From Stenotrophomonas sp. UBA2124 (lineage in GTDB: Bacteria > Pseudomonadota > Gammaproteobacteria > Xanthomonadales > Xanthomonadaceae), in assembly GCA_002329155.1 (NCBI GenBank), contig DCXY01000024.1, positions 73,571 to 137,570 of the forward strand: a stretch of DNA of 64,000 nt. The letters are read 5' to 3'. Position numbers and translations under genes: made by a program. Positions 15,831 through 22,178 of this stretch are shown here, one piece after another. Position 1 is the first letter of the stretch. Each line of letters begins with the position of its first letter. The notes under the pieces are model-generated. The model saw nothing but the letters and a program-made list of their open reading frames with translations, was not told where the DNA came from and ran no database searches.

Positions 15831-16112
15831 CTACCGGAAGACTACGGTAATCGCCCTGTAGTTTGGTTTTGTCGCTATTTCCCGGAGGTGGCGAAGAAAC
15901 TGGCCGTTGTCCAGATAGTGCAGGCTGGAAGAGTTGACCAAGCTCAACTCGCACTCACCCGGATAGCCCGGACCACCCGAAAGAGCATCATTGAACGCAT
16001 CTAGATTTCGGCCAAATAGCCGCGCACCTTCTGGCTCTACAACGGCCAGGTAGGTTTCCCAGAACTGAGCGGACGTCGTGATGTTGCTGCAATCAATGAC
16101 GAAACGTTTCAT
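15831..16112 (-). CDS. Barstar-like ribonuclease inhibitor family protein
   Basis: This 93-residue protein fits the barstar family, small acidic inhibitors of barnase-like RNases. The signs are an N-terminal FVIDCSNI strand, then AQFWETYLAVV, then LFGRNLDAFNDALSGGPGY with the family's conserved GRNLDA and GGPGYP. The C-terminal half has CELSLVNSSSL and a helix. Length and order are normal. No barnase-like toxin gene is visible in the window, so the target may be foreign. Confidence 0.85.
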   Translation of the reverse strand: MKRFVIDCSNITTSAQFWETYLAVVEPEGARLFGRNLDAFNDALSGGPGYPGECELSLVNSSSLHYLDNGQFLRHLREIATKPNYRAITVVFR

Positions 16113-16115
16113 GCT

Positions 16116-16175
16116 GCCTAACGCCAGAGTTAAGCCGCGTCGCGAAGCGACGTCGGCTTGGACGAATTGTTAGAG
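16116..16175 (-). other. attC 13
   Basis: The cores are GCCTAAC and GTTAGAG, the latter slightly off consensus. The stem is CCGCGTCGCGAAGCGACG. It belongs to the cassette at 16170-16457. Confidence 0.82.
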
Positions 16176-16457
16176 CTCGACGACCACGATCGAACCTGAA
16201 ATTGTTGTAATTTTCTCAGCGAGAAGGATGGCATCTTCCAGTGTCTCTGTATCGTCATGGGCGGTGGTGAGCATGAAGTATGGCTCGGAGCCATCCCCAA
16301 TGCATAGGTCATCAATTGCGTCCTCAATCTTCGCCGCGTCTTGGCCAATGACGCCGACGTACTGTACCCCTTCCCGAATCCAGTCCTCGACCATTTCGGC
16401 CAACGCTGGTGGAAAGCCGTGGAGCGAGTGAAGGACAATCTTGCGTTGAATTGTCAC
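16170..16457 (-). CDS. Cassette protein of unknown function
   Basis: This 95-residue alpha/beta protein has a pattern I have seen in small uncharacterised cassette proteins: GFPPALAEMVEDWIREGV, then a VGVIGQDAAKIEDAIDDLCIG helix and a long ETLEDAILLAEKI helix ending in a VVVEL strand. It looks like a small Rossmann-type domain without a visible nucleotide-binding motif. Confidence 0.6.
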   Translation of the reverse strand: MTIQRKIVLHSLHGFPPALAEMVEDWIREGVQYVGVIGQDAAKIEDAIDDLCIGDGSEPYFMLTTAHDDTETLEDAILLAEKITTISGSIVVVEL

Positions 16458-16461
16458 TGAG

Positions 16462-16518
16462 CTCTAACGTCAGAGTTAAGATGAGCCGCGAAGCGGCTTC
16501 GCTTTGCTAATGGCTAGC
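16462..16518 (-). other. attC 14 (degenerate)
   Basis: The left core CTCTAAC is present and the stem GAGCCGCGAAGCGGCTTC is recognisable, but the right core is replaced by GGCTAGC-like sequence, so the site is partly decayed. Confidence 0.6.
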
Positions 16519-16948
16519 CTTGCCACGGTTCGGATAGGTTGCCGTTCCAAGGCAGGAACAGATAGCCTCGCGAAGCATCCTGTAAGGCACCCTGTACTTC
16601 CATCAGCGTGTTGATCTCGTAGAGTGCGGCGTTCAAGTCCTCGAAACCGACCTCGAACCGGGCTGTGCAATCCCGCATGGCGGCAGCGTATGGAGTGCCT
16701 TCTCCAATCTCGGCGGCTTCCGCTGCGACGTGCGGAGCGACTGACAGCACAATGCGGAACTGCGGACTGCCGGCACGTCCGGCAGTTAACTCGTCGCCGC
16801 GGCGAACAACGGTTAGCCCATATCCGGTCAGCGCCGTCATAGCGGCGTCGAGGTCGCAAGTGCCGCGCTGGAAGAACACCATGCAGCTATATGCCAACGG
16901 CTCGCCTCCGGCACTGAACATGGTGATGATCTTATCAAAGACGCTCAT
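16514..16948 (-). CDS. Cassette protein of unknown function
   Basis: This 144-residue soluble protein begins MSVFDKIITMFSAGGEPLAYSC. It has a strand-helix-strand pattern (MVFFQRGTCDLDAAMTALTGYGLTVVRRG, shown here in part) and a long helix in ARFEVGFEDLNAALYEIN. Its codon use is more G+C-rich than that of most cassettes. No family is recognised. Confidence 0.6.
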   Translation of the reverse strand: MSVFDKIITMFSAGGEPLAYSCMVFFQRGTCDLDAAMTALTGYGLTVVRRGDELTAGRAGSPQFRIVLSVAPHVAAEAAEIGEGTPYAAAMRDCTARFEVGFEDLNAALYEINTLMEVQGALQDASRGYLFLPWNGNLSEPWQG

Positions 16949-16964
16949 GTCATTGCTTTTTGAG

Positions 16965-17024
16965 GTCTAACGCCTGAAGTAAGCCGCGCCGCGAAGCGGC
17001 GTCGGCTTGATTGAATTGTTAGGG
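16965..17024 (-). other. attC 15
   Basis: The cores are GTCTAAC and GTTAGGG around AAGCCGCGCCGCGAAGCGG. It belongs to the cassette at 17030-17434. Confidence 0.88.
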
Positions 17025-17029
17025 GGCGG

Positions 17030-17434
17030 CTACGGTGCGTTGAGCTCTGACAGCTCAACTGTATAGGCGCGGCCCCCGGCCGTAGTGAACTCCACTCGGC
17101 AATCGTACGCCACGTTACCACCAGGTTTTGGTAGCGCTCCGCGCACCCGATAGGTGGCCGTGGCGCTAGCTAGCAGGTTTGGATCGAATCCCTCTTTGAC
17201 TAGCAAGGACGGAAGAGCGGCCGCCAATTGCCCCACGCCCGCAGCGCCCTCACCCGCAAGAACCGGGATGGACGTTCCAGTAAGAAGATCCACTGTTACA
17301 TCGTTGCCCGCCGCGACGACTGAGCGGGCAAAGTGATTGATGCCGTAATCACCCGCCCAATAGTTCAACGTGCTGGCGAATTGATGGCACACATTGTGCG
17401 CGACTGACTTCAGGGGCTTCAGCGACGACGACAC
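17030..17434 (-). CDS. Cassette protein of unknown function
   Basis: This 134-residue protein begins MSSSLKPLKSVAHNVCHQFAS and has an alanine- and glycine-rich middle (LAGEGAAGVGQLAAALPSLL). It ends in a strand-rich C terminus (VEFTTAGGRAYTVELSEL). It is soluble, with no recognised domain. Confidence 0.6.
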   Translation of the reverse strand: MSSSLKPLKSVAHNVCHQFASTLNYWAGDYGINHFARSVVAAGNDVTVDLLTGTSIPVLAGEGAAGVGQLAAALPSLLVKEGFDPNLLASATATYRVRGALPKPGGNVAYDCRVEFTTAGGRAYTVELSELNAP

Positions 17435-17444
17435 TTATCAAACC

Positions 17445-17507
17445 TCCTAACACTCTGAGTTAAGCCGCTGCCACGAAGTGGCAGTCGGCTTGAATGAATT
17501 GTTAGGG
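17445..17507 (-). other. attC 16
   Basis: The cores are TCCTAAC and GTTAGGG with the stem CCGCTGCCACGAAGTGGCAG. It belongs to the TIGR02391/Ymh cassette. Confidence 0.85.
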
Positions 17508-18497
17508 GGCATCTTCGACGCGCTCTGCCTGCTCTATGACCGACAATAGATAGTCAATCCAACCCAGCACTTGAAGTACACGTTCAGCCGGAAGGCTCCC
17601 CAATAGCTTGTGCTGGACTTGGTTTCGGATGAAGCCAAAAGTGCCCATGAAGAGAAGTTGCGCTGCCTCTTGCTCCGATGGCACAGGGCTAACCCGCAAC
17701 TTAGGCTTCTGACCATTAAATGCAAAGGTGGCTAGCTGCTTGGCTGCGCCCCCGTCCGTACAGCTTGTCGCCGCTCGGAGGCGGTTCTCTAGGATTCGTG
17801 ATGCCTCTGCTACCACTGTGTCATTGCGATCGGATTGGCCTGACTCTTGGAACTGGTTGAAAAGGTCTAGGCACCGGCTCCGCAACTCATGATCCAGAAT
17901 TTCGATGGAGTCGACGAGCACCGGGCGCGGCCGGGACACGGTGAGAAGGGCAACTTCTCCATCGCTTCGGGACGGCGCGTCCGTTATCTCAGTATCGGGT
18001 GCTTCCCTGTACTGAGCGAGCAAAGGAACAGGCGAAGCGTTCTTGAATACGCCAGCAGAAGAGAAGAGTTCTTCCTTCCTCGTTATCTCGCGGTCCAATG
18101 CAGAAAGTGTCAAAGCCGTTACATTCGGGCGACTGGCCAGTCTGTTTCTTTTGGATTTTAGCTTTGCAAGGTAAAGCAGACTAACCGCCTTGATGAAGCG
18201 CACGGTGCCGTGGCTCATGGATATGTCTACATGGTAGGAATCATCACGCTTCTCCGACTCCCTTTTAATCCATTCCTTGAGACGATTAGCTTGCTCCTTG
18301 TCGCGTCCAAGTCCAAGTTCCCTGCGAGTATCTTCCGTTATCAGGCTCGCGAGGTCTGGGTCCTTGGCGAGTTCCTGTGACTCATCGCTAAGCAGCGAGA
18401 CATAGAAGTCAATCGCCCGCAGAACAAAATCAACTGTTTCACGTTCAAACATGATCCAGTTATAGACGTGTCCGTCGTGGTTTTCGATAATCTCCAT
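17502..18497 (-). CDS. TIGR02391/Ymh-type protein with a HEPN-like RxxxxH motif
   Basis: This 331-residue protein is the largest cassette product. Its C-terminal third matches the TIGR02391 (Hypoth_Ymh) pattern: ILDHELRSRCLDLFNQF, a VVAEASRILENRLRAATSC helix, then LLFMGTFGFIRNQVQH. The segment Arg291-Asn-Gln-Val-Gln-His296 fits the RxxxxH motif of HEPN-superfamily RNases. The N-terminal 180 residues are helical and charged, with no recognised domain. Related proteins accompany restriction and abortive-infection loci. An RNase role is an inference. Confidence 0.78.
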   Translation of the reverse strand: MEIIENHDGHVYNWIMFERETVDFVLRAIDFYVSLLSDESQELAKDPDLASLITEDTRRELGLGRDKEQANRLKEWIKRESEKRDDSYHVDISMSHGTVRFIKAVSLLYLAKLKSKRNRLASRPNVTALTLSALDREITRKEELFSSAGVFKNASPVPLLAQYREAPDTEITDAPSRSDGEVALLTVSRPRPVLVDSIEILDHELRSRCLDLFNQFQESGQSDRNDTVVAEASRILENRLRAATSCTDGGAAKQLATFAFNGQKPKLRVSPVPSEQEAAQLLFMGTFGFIRNQVQHKLLGSLPAERVLQVLGWIDYLLSVIEQAERVEDAP

Positions 18498-18502
18498 ATG
18501 TC

Positions 18503-18562
18503 CCCTAACGCCTGAAGTAAGCCGCGCCGCGAAGCGGCGTCGGCTTGAATGAACAGTTAGGG
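18503..18562 (-). other. attC 17
   Basis: The cores are CCCTAAC and GTTAGGG around AAGCCGCGCCGCGAAGCGG, with GAACAGTT near the right core. It belongs to the GT51-like cassette. Confidence 0.87.
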
Positions 18563-19096
18563 GGCATCCCCAGCCTTGTCCAGTAGCGCACTTGCTCGCT
18601 GGGCCAGCCTGTCAGGGTCACGTATGTAGAGCGTAGGTGCATGAGTTACAGCTACGGTAGCAGCTGCCTGAGTTGGCGATAAGTGGCTCAGTGGTTGACC
18701 GTACTGGCGTAGCGCAAAGTTGCTAAGGCCATTGTCTGTGCCGTTGTAGGCGAGCGTTGCGTACAGCCCATAGAACTGTGAATCTGAGAAATGCATGGGC
18801 AGGAGAATCCGCCAAAGTACCTCGCGTATATGCCATTGACTCTGAGTCATGTCTGAGTAGACAAGTGACGTGACTAGACGGGTTGCGTATGGGGCAGGCG
18901 ATCCGGAGTTTGCATCAATGAGATCGCGAATGATCTGTGGAGGAGATGAGTCCTCTGGGTTTGCCTGGACGAGCGTGTCCCGAATCTCAGCAAGATGTGG
19001 CCGGACAGCAATCATGTCGTAAGCGAACAGTGCTGCGGCCGGAACTCCGATCAGGAGCGCCATCACTTTAGTCAAGTTGCCGATGACCTTGCTCAT
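18557..19096 (-). CDS. Degenerate GT51 (peptidoglycan transglycosylase-like) protein
   Basis: This 179-residue protein starts at ATG 19096 and has an N-terminal membrane segment (VMALLIGVPAAALFAYDMI). Residues about 90-175 resemble the second half of the GT51 transglycosylase domain. The signs are WHIREVLWRILLP, LYATLAYNG, the FALRQYGQPLSHLSPTQAA segment, and HAPTLYIRDPDRLAQRASAL. The GT51 catalytic ED motif and QGGSTI motif are not visible. It is therefore unlikely to be a classic enzyme, and it may bind peptidoglycan or be a decoy. Confidence 0.55.
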   Translation of the reverse strand: MSKVIGNLTKVMALLIGVPAAALFAYDMIAVRPHLAEIRDTLVQANPEDSSPPQIIRDLIDANSGSPAPYATRLVTSLVYSDMTQSQWHIREVLWRILLPMHFSDSQFYGLYATLAYNGTDNGLSNFALRQYGQPLSHLSPTQAAATVAVTHAPTLYIRDPDRLAQRASALLDKAGDAP

Positions 19097-19099
19097 GCA

Positions 19100-19161
19100 C
19101 CCTAACGCCTGAGTTAAGCCGACGCTGCGAAGCAGCGGTCGGCTTGGACGAACTGTTAGGC
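19100..19161 (-). other. attC 18 (subtype shared by ORF-less cassettes)
   Basis: The cores are CCCTAAC and GTTAGGC with the CCGACGCTGCGAAGCAGCGG stem. It belongs to ORF-less cassette B3. Confidence 0.92.
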
Positions 19162-19441
19162 GGGAATGGGCCAGTGAACCGTCCCTGGGCCGGTGCCGCC
19201 TCCCCAACTGCTTATTATGCAACCGATGGTGCCACAGCTGGCATGACCGGGCATGCCTGACAATGCGTGATGCGGGGTGTGACCGAAGCGAAGTGGAACA
19301 ATTTTGCGGAAAGCTTGATGCCTAAGCCGGAGTGTTGGGCTTGCAGGACTCAACAGCGGTGATGACTGCTACCCGGCACCGACCGGTGAACGACAGATTG
19401 GCTGGCCGAAGCCCAAACAACCCATCAACCACACCCATACC
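19162..19441 (-). other. ORF-less cassette B3
   Basis: This 280-bp body is the close sister of B2, with which it shares a GATGCCTAAGCCGGAGTG segment. A 65-codon frame that stops in attC 18 is shared only with B2. Confidence 0.8.
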
Positions 19442-19503
19442 GCCTAACGCCTGAGTTAAGCCGACGCTGCGAAGCAGCGGTCGGCTTGGACGAACTGTTA
19501 GGC
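19442..19503 (-). other. attC 19 (subtype shared by ORF-less cassettes)
   Basis: The cores are GCCTAAC and GTTAGGC with the same stem as attC 18. It belongs to cassette B4. Confidence 0.92.
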
Positions 19504-19783
19504 GGGAATGGGCCAGTGAACCGTCCCTGGGCCAGCACCGCCTCCCCAACTACCTGATGCAACCCGATGGTGCCACAGCTTGTATGACGGGGCTTGCCCG
19601 GCGATGCATGAAGCGCGGAACCACCGAGGTGGACAACATTGATTACGTGGAACAGGTAACGCCTGAGCCGGAGCGGTGAGTCGGCCGGCACACGCGGCGG
19701 TGATGACTACTTGCCGGTGCCGACCGGTAAACCATCAGCGCATTGGCCGAAGCCAGAACCACCTACACACTAGCTCCCATACC
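19504..19783 (-). other. ORF-less cassette B4
   Basis: This 280-bp body is close to B5 and B6. It differs from B5 by a one-base indel near 19630 (GGTGGACAACATT against GGTGACAACAAT), which breaks any shared reading frame. The internal GGTAACGCCTGAG is at 19655-19667. Confidence 0.8.
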
Positions 19784-19845
19784 GCCTAACGCCTGAGTTA
19801 AGCCGACGCTGCGAAGCAGCGGTCGGCTTGGACGAACTGTTAGGC
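19784..19845 (-). other. attC 20 (subtype shared by ORF-less cassettes)
   Basis: The cores are GCCTAAC and GTTAGGC with the CCGACGCTGCGAAGCAGCGG stem. It belongs to cassette B5. Confidence 0.92.
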
Positions 19846-20123
19846 GGGAATGGGCCAGTGAACCATACCTGGGCCAGTACCGCCTCCCCAACAACCTGAT
19901 GCAACCCGATGGTGCCACAGCTTGTATGACGGGGCTTGCCCGGCGATGCGTGAAGCGCGGAACCACCGAGGTGACAACAATGATTACGTGGAACAGGTAA
20001 CGCCTGAGCCGGAGCGACGAGCCGCCCGACGTGCGTGGCGGTGATGACTGCTTGCCGGCGCCGACCGGTAAACCATCAGCGCATTGGCCGAAGCCAGAAC
20101 CACCTACCTACCGCACCCATACC
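19846..20123 (-). other. ORF-less cassette B5
   Basis: This 278-bp body is nearly the same as B4 and B6. The internal GGTAACGCCTGAG is at 19996-20008. I see no conserved frame. Confidence 0.8.
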
Positions 20124-20184
20124 GCCTAACGCTCTGAGTTAAGCCGCGCCGCAAAGCGGCGTCGGCTTGAATGAATTGTTAGGT
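20124..20184 (-). other. attC 21
   Basis: The cores are GCCTAAC and GTTAGGT around AAGCCGCGCCGCAAAGCGG. It belongs to the cassette at 20179-20478. Confidence 0.88.
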
Positions 20185-20478
20185 GCGTTGCCACGGTGAA
20201 ACGAGTGGTTGGCTCCGCAACGCCACATGAAAACTCTCACGCCATGCTGGTTCGTTGAGGTGGTCGCACCATGCTACGAGGTTGTGAACCGATTCCGTTA
20301 GGCTACTTGGCGAATCTGCCCCATATGCAAGTCTGGCGCAGGCTGAAGCGAGCTTGTCGAGACGACTCAGCGTGTGGTCGTCCAAGGAGACTTCTCCTAT
20401 AGCCACCTGATGCAGCAAGTCCTCTGCTGCCGTTTGGGTCGCTGTTAGCTCTTCTTTCCAGTTAGCGAAGATCACCAT
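20179..20478 (-). CDS. Cassette protein of unknown function
   Basis: This 99-residue all-helical soluble protein (MVIFANWKEELTATQTAAEDLL) contains a DDHTLSRLDKLASACARLAYG segment. It is the coding cassette nearest to the integrase, in second position behind B6. The fold looks like a small helical bundle; no family is recognised. The stop lies in the attC 21 core. Confidence 0.65.
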   Translation of the reverse strand: MVIFANWKEELTATQTAAEDLLHQVAIGEVSLDDHTLSRLDKLASACARLAYGADSPSSLTESVHNLVAWCDHLNEPAWRESFHVALRSQPLVSPWQRT

Positions 20479-20484
20479 CTATGC

Positions 20485-20546
20485 ACCTAACGCCTGAGTT
20501 AAGCCGACGCTGCGAAGCAGCGGTCGGCTTGGACGAACTGTTAGGC
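20485..20546 (-). other. attC 22 (subtype shared by ORF-less cassettes)
   Basis: The cores are ACCTAAC and GTTAGGC with the CCGACGCTGCGAAGCAGCGG stem. It belongs to cassette B6 and is the attC closest to attI. Confidence 0.92.
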
Positions 20547-20824
20547 GGGAATGGGCCAGTGAACCATCCCTGGACCAGCACCGCCTCCTCAACTACCTGA
20601 TGCAACCCGATGGTGCCACAGCATGTATGACGGGACTTGCCCGGCAATGCATGAAGCGCGGAACCACCGAGGTGACAACAATGATTACGTGGAACAGGTA
20701 CCGCCTGAGCCGGAGTGGTGAGCCGGCCGGCATGCGCGGCGGTGATGACTGCTTGCCGGCGCCGACTGGCAAACCATCAGCGCATTGGCCGAAGCCAGAA
20801 CCACCTACCTACTGCACCCATATC
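20547..20824 (-). other. ORF-less cassette B6 (first position)
   Basis: This 278-bp body occupies the first cassette position, directly at the attI junction. It is nearly identical to B5 and B4. Any transcript entering the array from the integrase side would pass through it first. Confidence 0.8.
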
Positions 20825-20850
20825 GCCTAACAATATCTATACCGCCAAAC
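20825..20850 (-). other. attI junction
   Basis: GCCTAAC at 20825-20831 is the core where the first cassette meets the array's attachment site. CCGCCAAAC at 20842-20850 (GTTTGGCGG on the minus strand) could be the second simple core expected in attI. The right end of attI cannot be fixed from sequence alone. Confidence 0.65.
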
Positions 20851-20958
20851 GGCGGCGTCGTGGCGAGTATGCGGCTTTTTCCTGTGGCATGTAACCAGAA
20901 AAATCCCACAAGAAATCAATTATTTGCATAGGGCCCAAAGTGCGGCCACAGCGCCAGA

Positions 20959-20984
20959 CTTCCATGCTCATTACCGCATGGAAG
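20959..20984 (+). promoter_or_regulatory. Hairpin covering the intI ribosome binding site
   Basis: CTTCCATGC (20959-20967) and GCATGGAAG (20976-20984) form a perfect 9-bp stem with an 8-base loop. The right arm contains GGAAG, the likely Shine-Dalgarno sequence 7 bases before the intI ATG. The hairpin could hold back translation, or the dyad could be an operator. Confidence 0.55.
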
Positions 20985-20991
20985 CCCCCGT

Positions 20992-22014
20992 ATGGATTAC
21001 ACCTCTCCCGATGCCGGCGTAGCCGGTGACCGGCCGCCGCGTCTGCTTGGCATGGTGCGCAAGCAGATACGCCTGCGCCATTACAGCCTTCGTACCGAGC
21101 AGGCCTATGTCGGTTGGGTCCGGCGCTTTGTGCTGGCCAATGGCAAGCGGCACCCGCGTGACATGGGCGCGGCCGAGGTGGAGGCGTTTCTCAGTGACCT
21201 TGCTGTCCGTGGAAATGTTGCCGCCGCCACCCAGAACCAGGCGCTGTCGGCGCTGCTGTTTCTGTACAAGCAGGTGCTGGGCATCGAGCTGCCGTGGATG
21301 GAACAGGTGGTACGTGCCAAGCGGCCGCGGCGCCTGCCGGTGGTGCTGTCCACCGACGAGGTGGCGAACCTGCTGGCCGCGATTCCCGATGGGGCCTCGT
21401 CGGTAATGGCGCAGCTGCTGTATGGCACCGGCATGCGCCTGATGGAATGCCTGCGCCTGCGCATCAAGGATGTGGACTTCGCCCGCAATGAAATCTGCGT
21501 GCGCAGCGGCAAGGGCAACAAGGACAGGCGGGTGCCCCTGCCGGCAGCCCTGCATGCGCGGCTGCTGCGCCAGCGTGACTGGGCGCTGCTGGTACACAGG
21601 ACCGACCTCGGCGTTGGCCTGGGCCACGTGCACCTGCCGGACGCGCTGGCGCACAAGTACCCCAATGCCGCGACCGACCCGGGTTGGCAGTACCTGTTTC
21701 CATCGGCGCGGGTGTCGCTGGACCCGCGCACGGGTGGGTCCGGCCGGCACCACACCAGCGAGGAGACCCTGCAGCGGGCGGTGAAGGCGGCCCGGGCCAA
21801 GGCGGGCATCTGCAAGCCGACAACCTGCCATAGCCTGCGGCATTCCTTTGCCACGCACCTGCTGGAATCCGGGCACGACATCCGCACGGTGCAGGAGCTG
21901 CTGGGGCACAAGGATGTGGCCACCACGCAGATATATACGCATGTGCTGGGCCGTGGCGCGGGTGGGTTGCTGAGCCCGTTGGATCGGCTGCCGGGTGCGC
22001 TGGCTGTGGCGTGA
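20992..22014 (+). CDS. intI: Integron integrase IntI (tyrosine recombinase)
   Basis: This 340-residue protein is a full-length integron integrase, which recombines attI and attC sites to insert and shuffle cassettes. The catalytic residues are in place: Arg149 (GTGMRL), Lys177 region (KGNKDR), His280 and Arg283 (HSLRHSFATHLL), His306 (LLGHKD) and Tyr315 (QIYTHV). The IntI-specific insert lies at about 203-248 and has the typical ALAHKYPNA and WQYLFPS elements; XerC/D lack it. No stop or frameshift is seen, unlike many Xanthomonas copies that are reported as inactivated. It points away from the cassettes and toward ilvD. Confidence 0.95.
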   Translation: MDYTSPDAGVAGDRPPRLLGMVRKQIRLRHYSLRTEQAYVGWVRRFVLANGKRHPRDMGAAEVEAFLSDLAVRGNVAAATQNQALSALLFLYKQVLGIELPWMEQVVRAKRPRRLPVVLSTDEVANLLAAIPDGASSVMAQLLYGTGMRLMECLRLRIKDVDFARNEICVRSGKGNKDRRVPLPAALHARLLRQRDWALLVHRTDLGVGLGHVHLPDALAHKYPNAATDPGWQYLFPSARVSLDPRTGGSGRHHTSEETLQRAVKAARAKAGICKPTTCHSLRHSFATHLLESGHDIRTVQELLGHKDVATTQIYTHVLGRGAGGLLSPLDRLPGALAVA

Positions 22015-22178
22015 TTCCCCGGGGAGTCCTGCGGGGTAGCGCCCCATGCGCACCTTTCACGCTTTGTGCCTGCGTGGGGACAACGTCCTCGCGCAGGCAG
22101 CGGGCAACAGCCTGCCCCCCGTCATTGCGCGCATGCCGCTGGTGGCGTGCCATCGGCACACCGCCATGCTCCGCCCGT

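Larger units (their letters stand above)
10924..22014 (-). mobile_element. Chromosomal integron: 22 attC sites, attI junction, intI
   Basis: The region has the full integron layout: an integrase gene at one end, an attI-like junction in front of it, and a tandem array of gene cassettes pointing away from the integrase. Each cassette ends in an approximately 60-bp attC site with R'' and R' cores (RYYYAAC/GTTRRRY) and an imperfect inverted repeat. Sixteen cassettes carry a gene on the minus strand and six carry an ORF-less family. Several cassette genes have visibly lower G+C than the flanks. The site beside ilvD is the known Xanthomonas integron location (established knowledge). Confidence 0.95.

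Noticed and set aside
10924..20546. Regular direct repeats as a CRISPR array
   Set aside because: Repeats are ~60 bp with integron attC cores, spacers are 300-1000 bp and carry genes, and no cas genes are present.
12778..20824. Short peptides in the B cassettes
   Set aside because: Frames of 60-90 codons appear but differ between copies because of single-base indels, and some read through attC. No conserved peptide is supported across the family.
20881..20900. LexA (SOS) box in front of intI
   Set aside because: CTGTGGCATGTAACCAG looks like CTGT-N8-ACAG but the second half is ACCA, not ACAG. I would not call it a LexA site.
20831..20991. Cassette promoter Pc on the minus strand
   Set aside because: No hexamer pair with acceptable spacing stands out. 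TATAGAT near 20840 lacks a clear -35, so I did not list a promoter.
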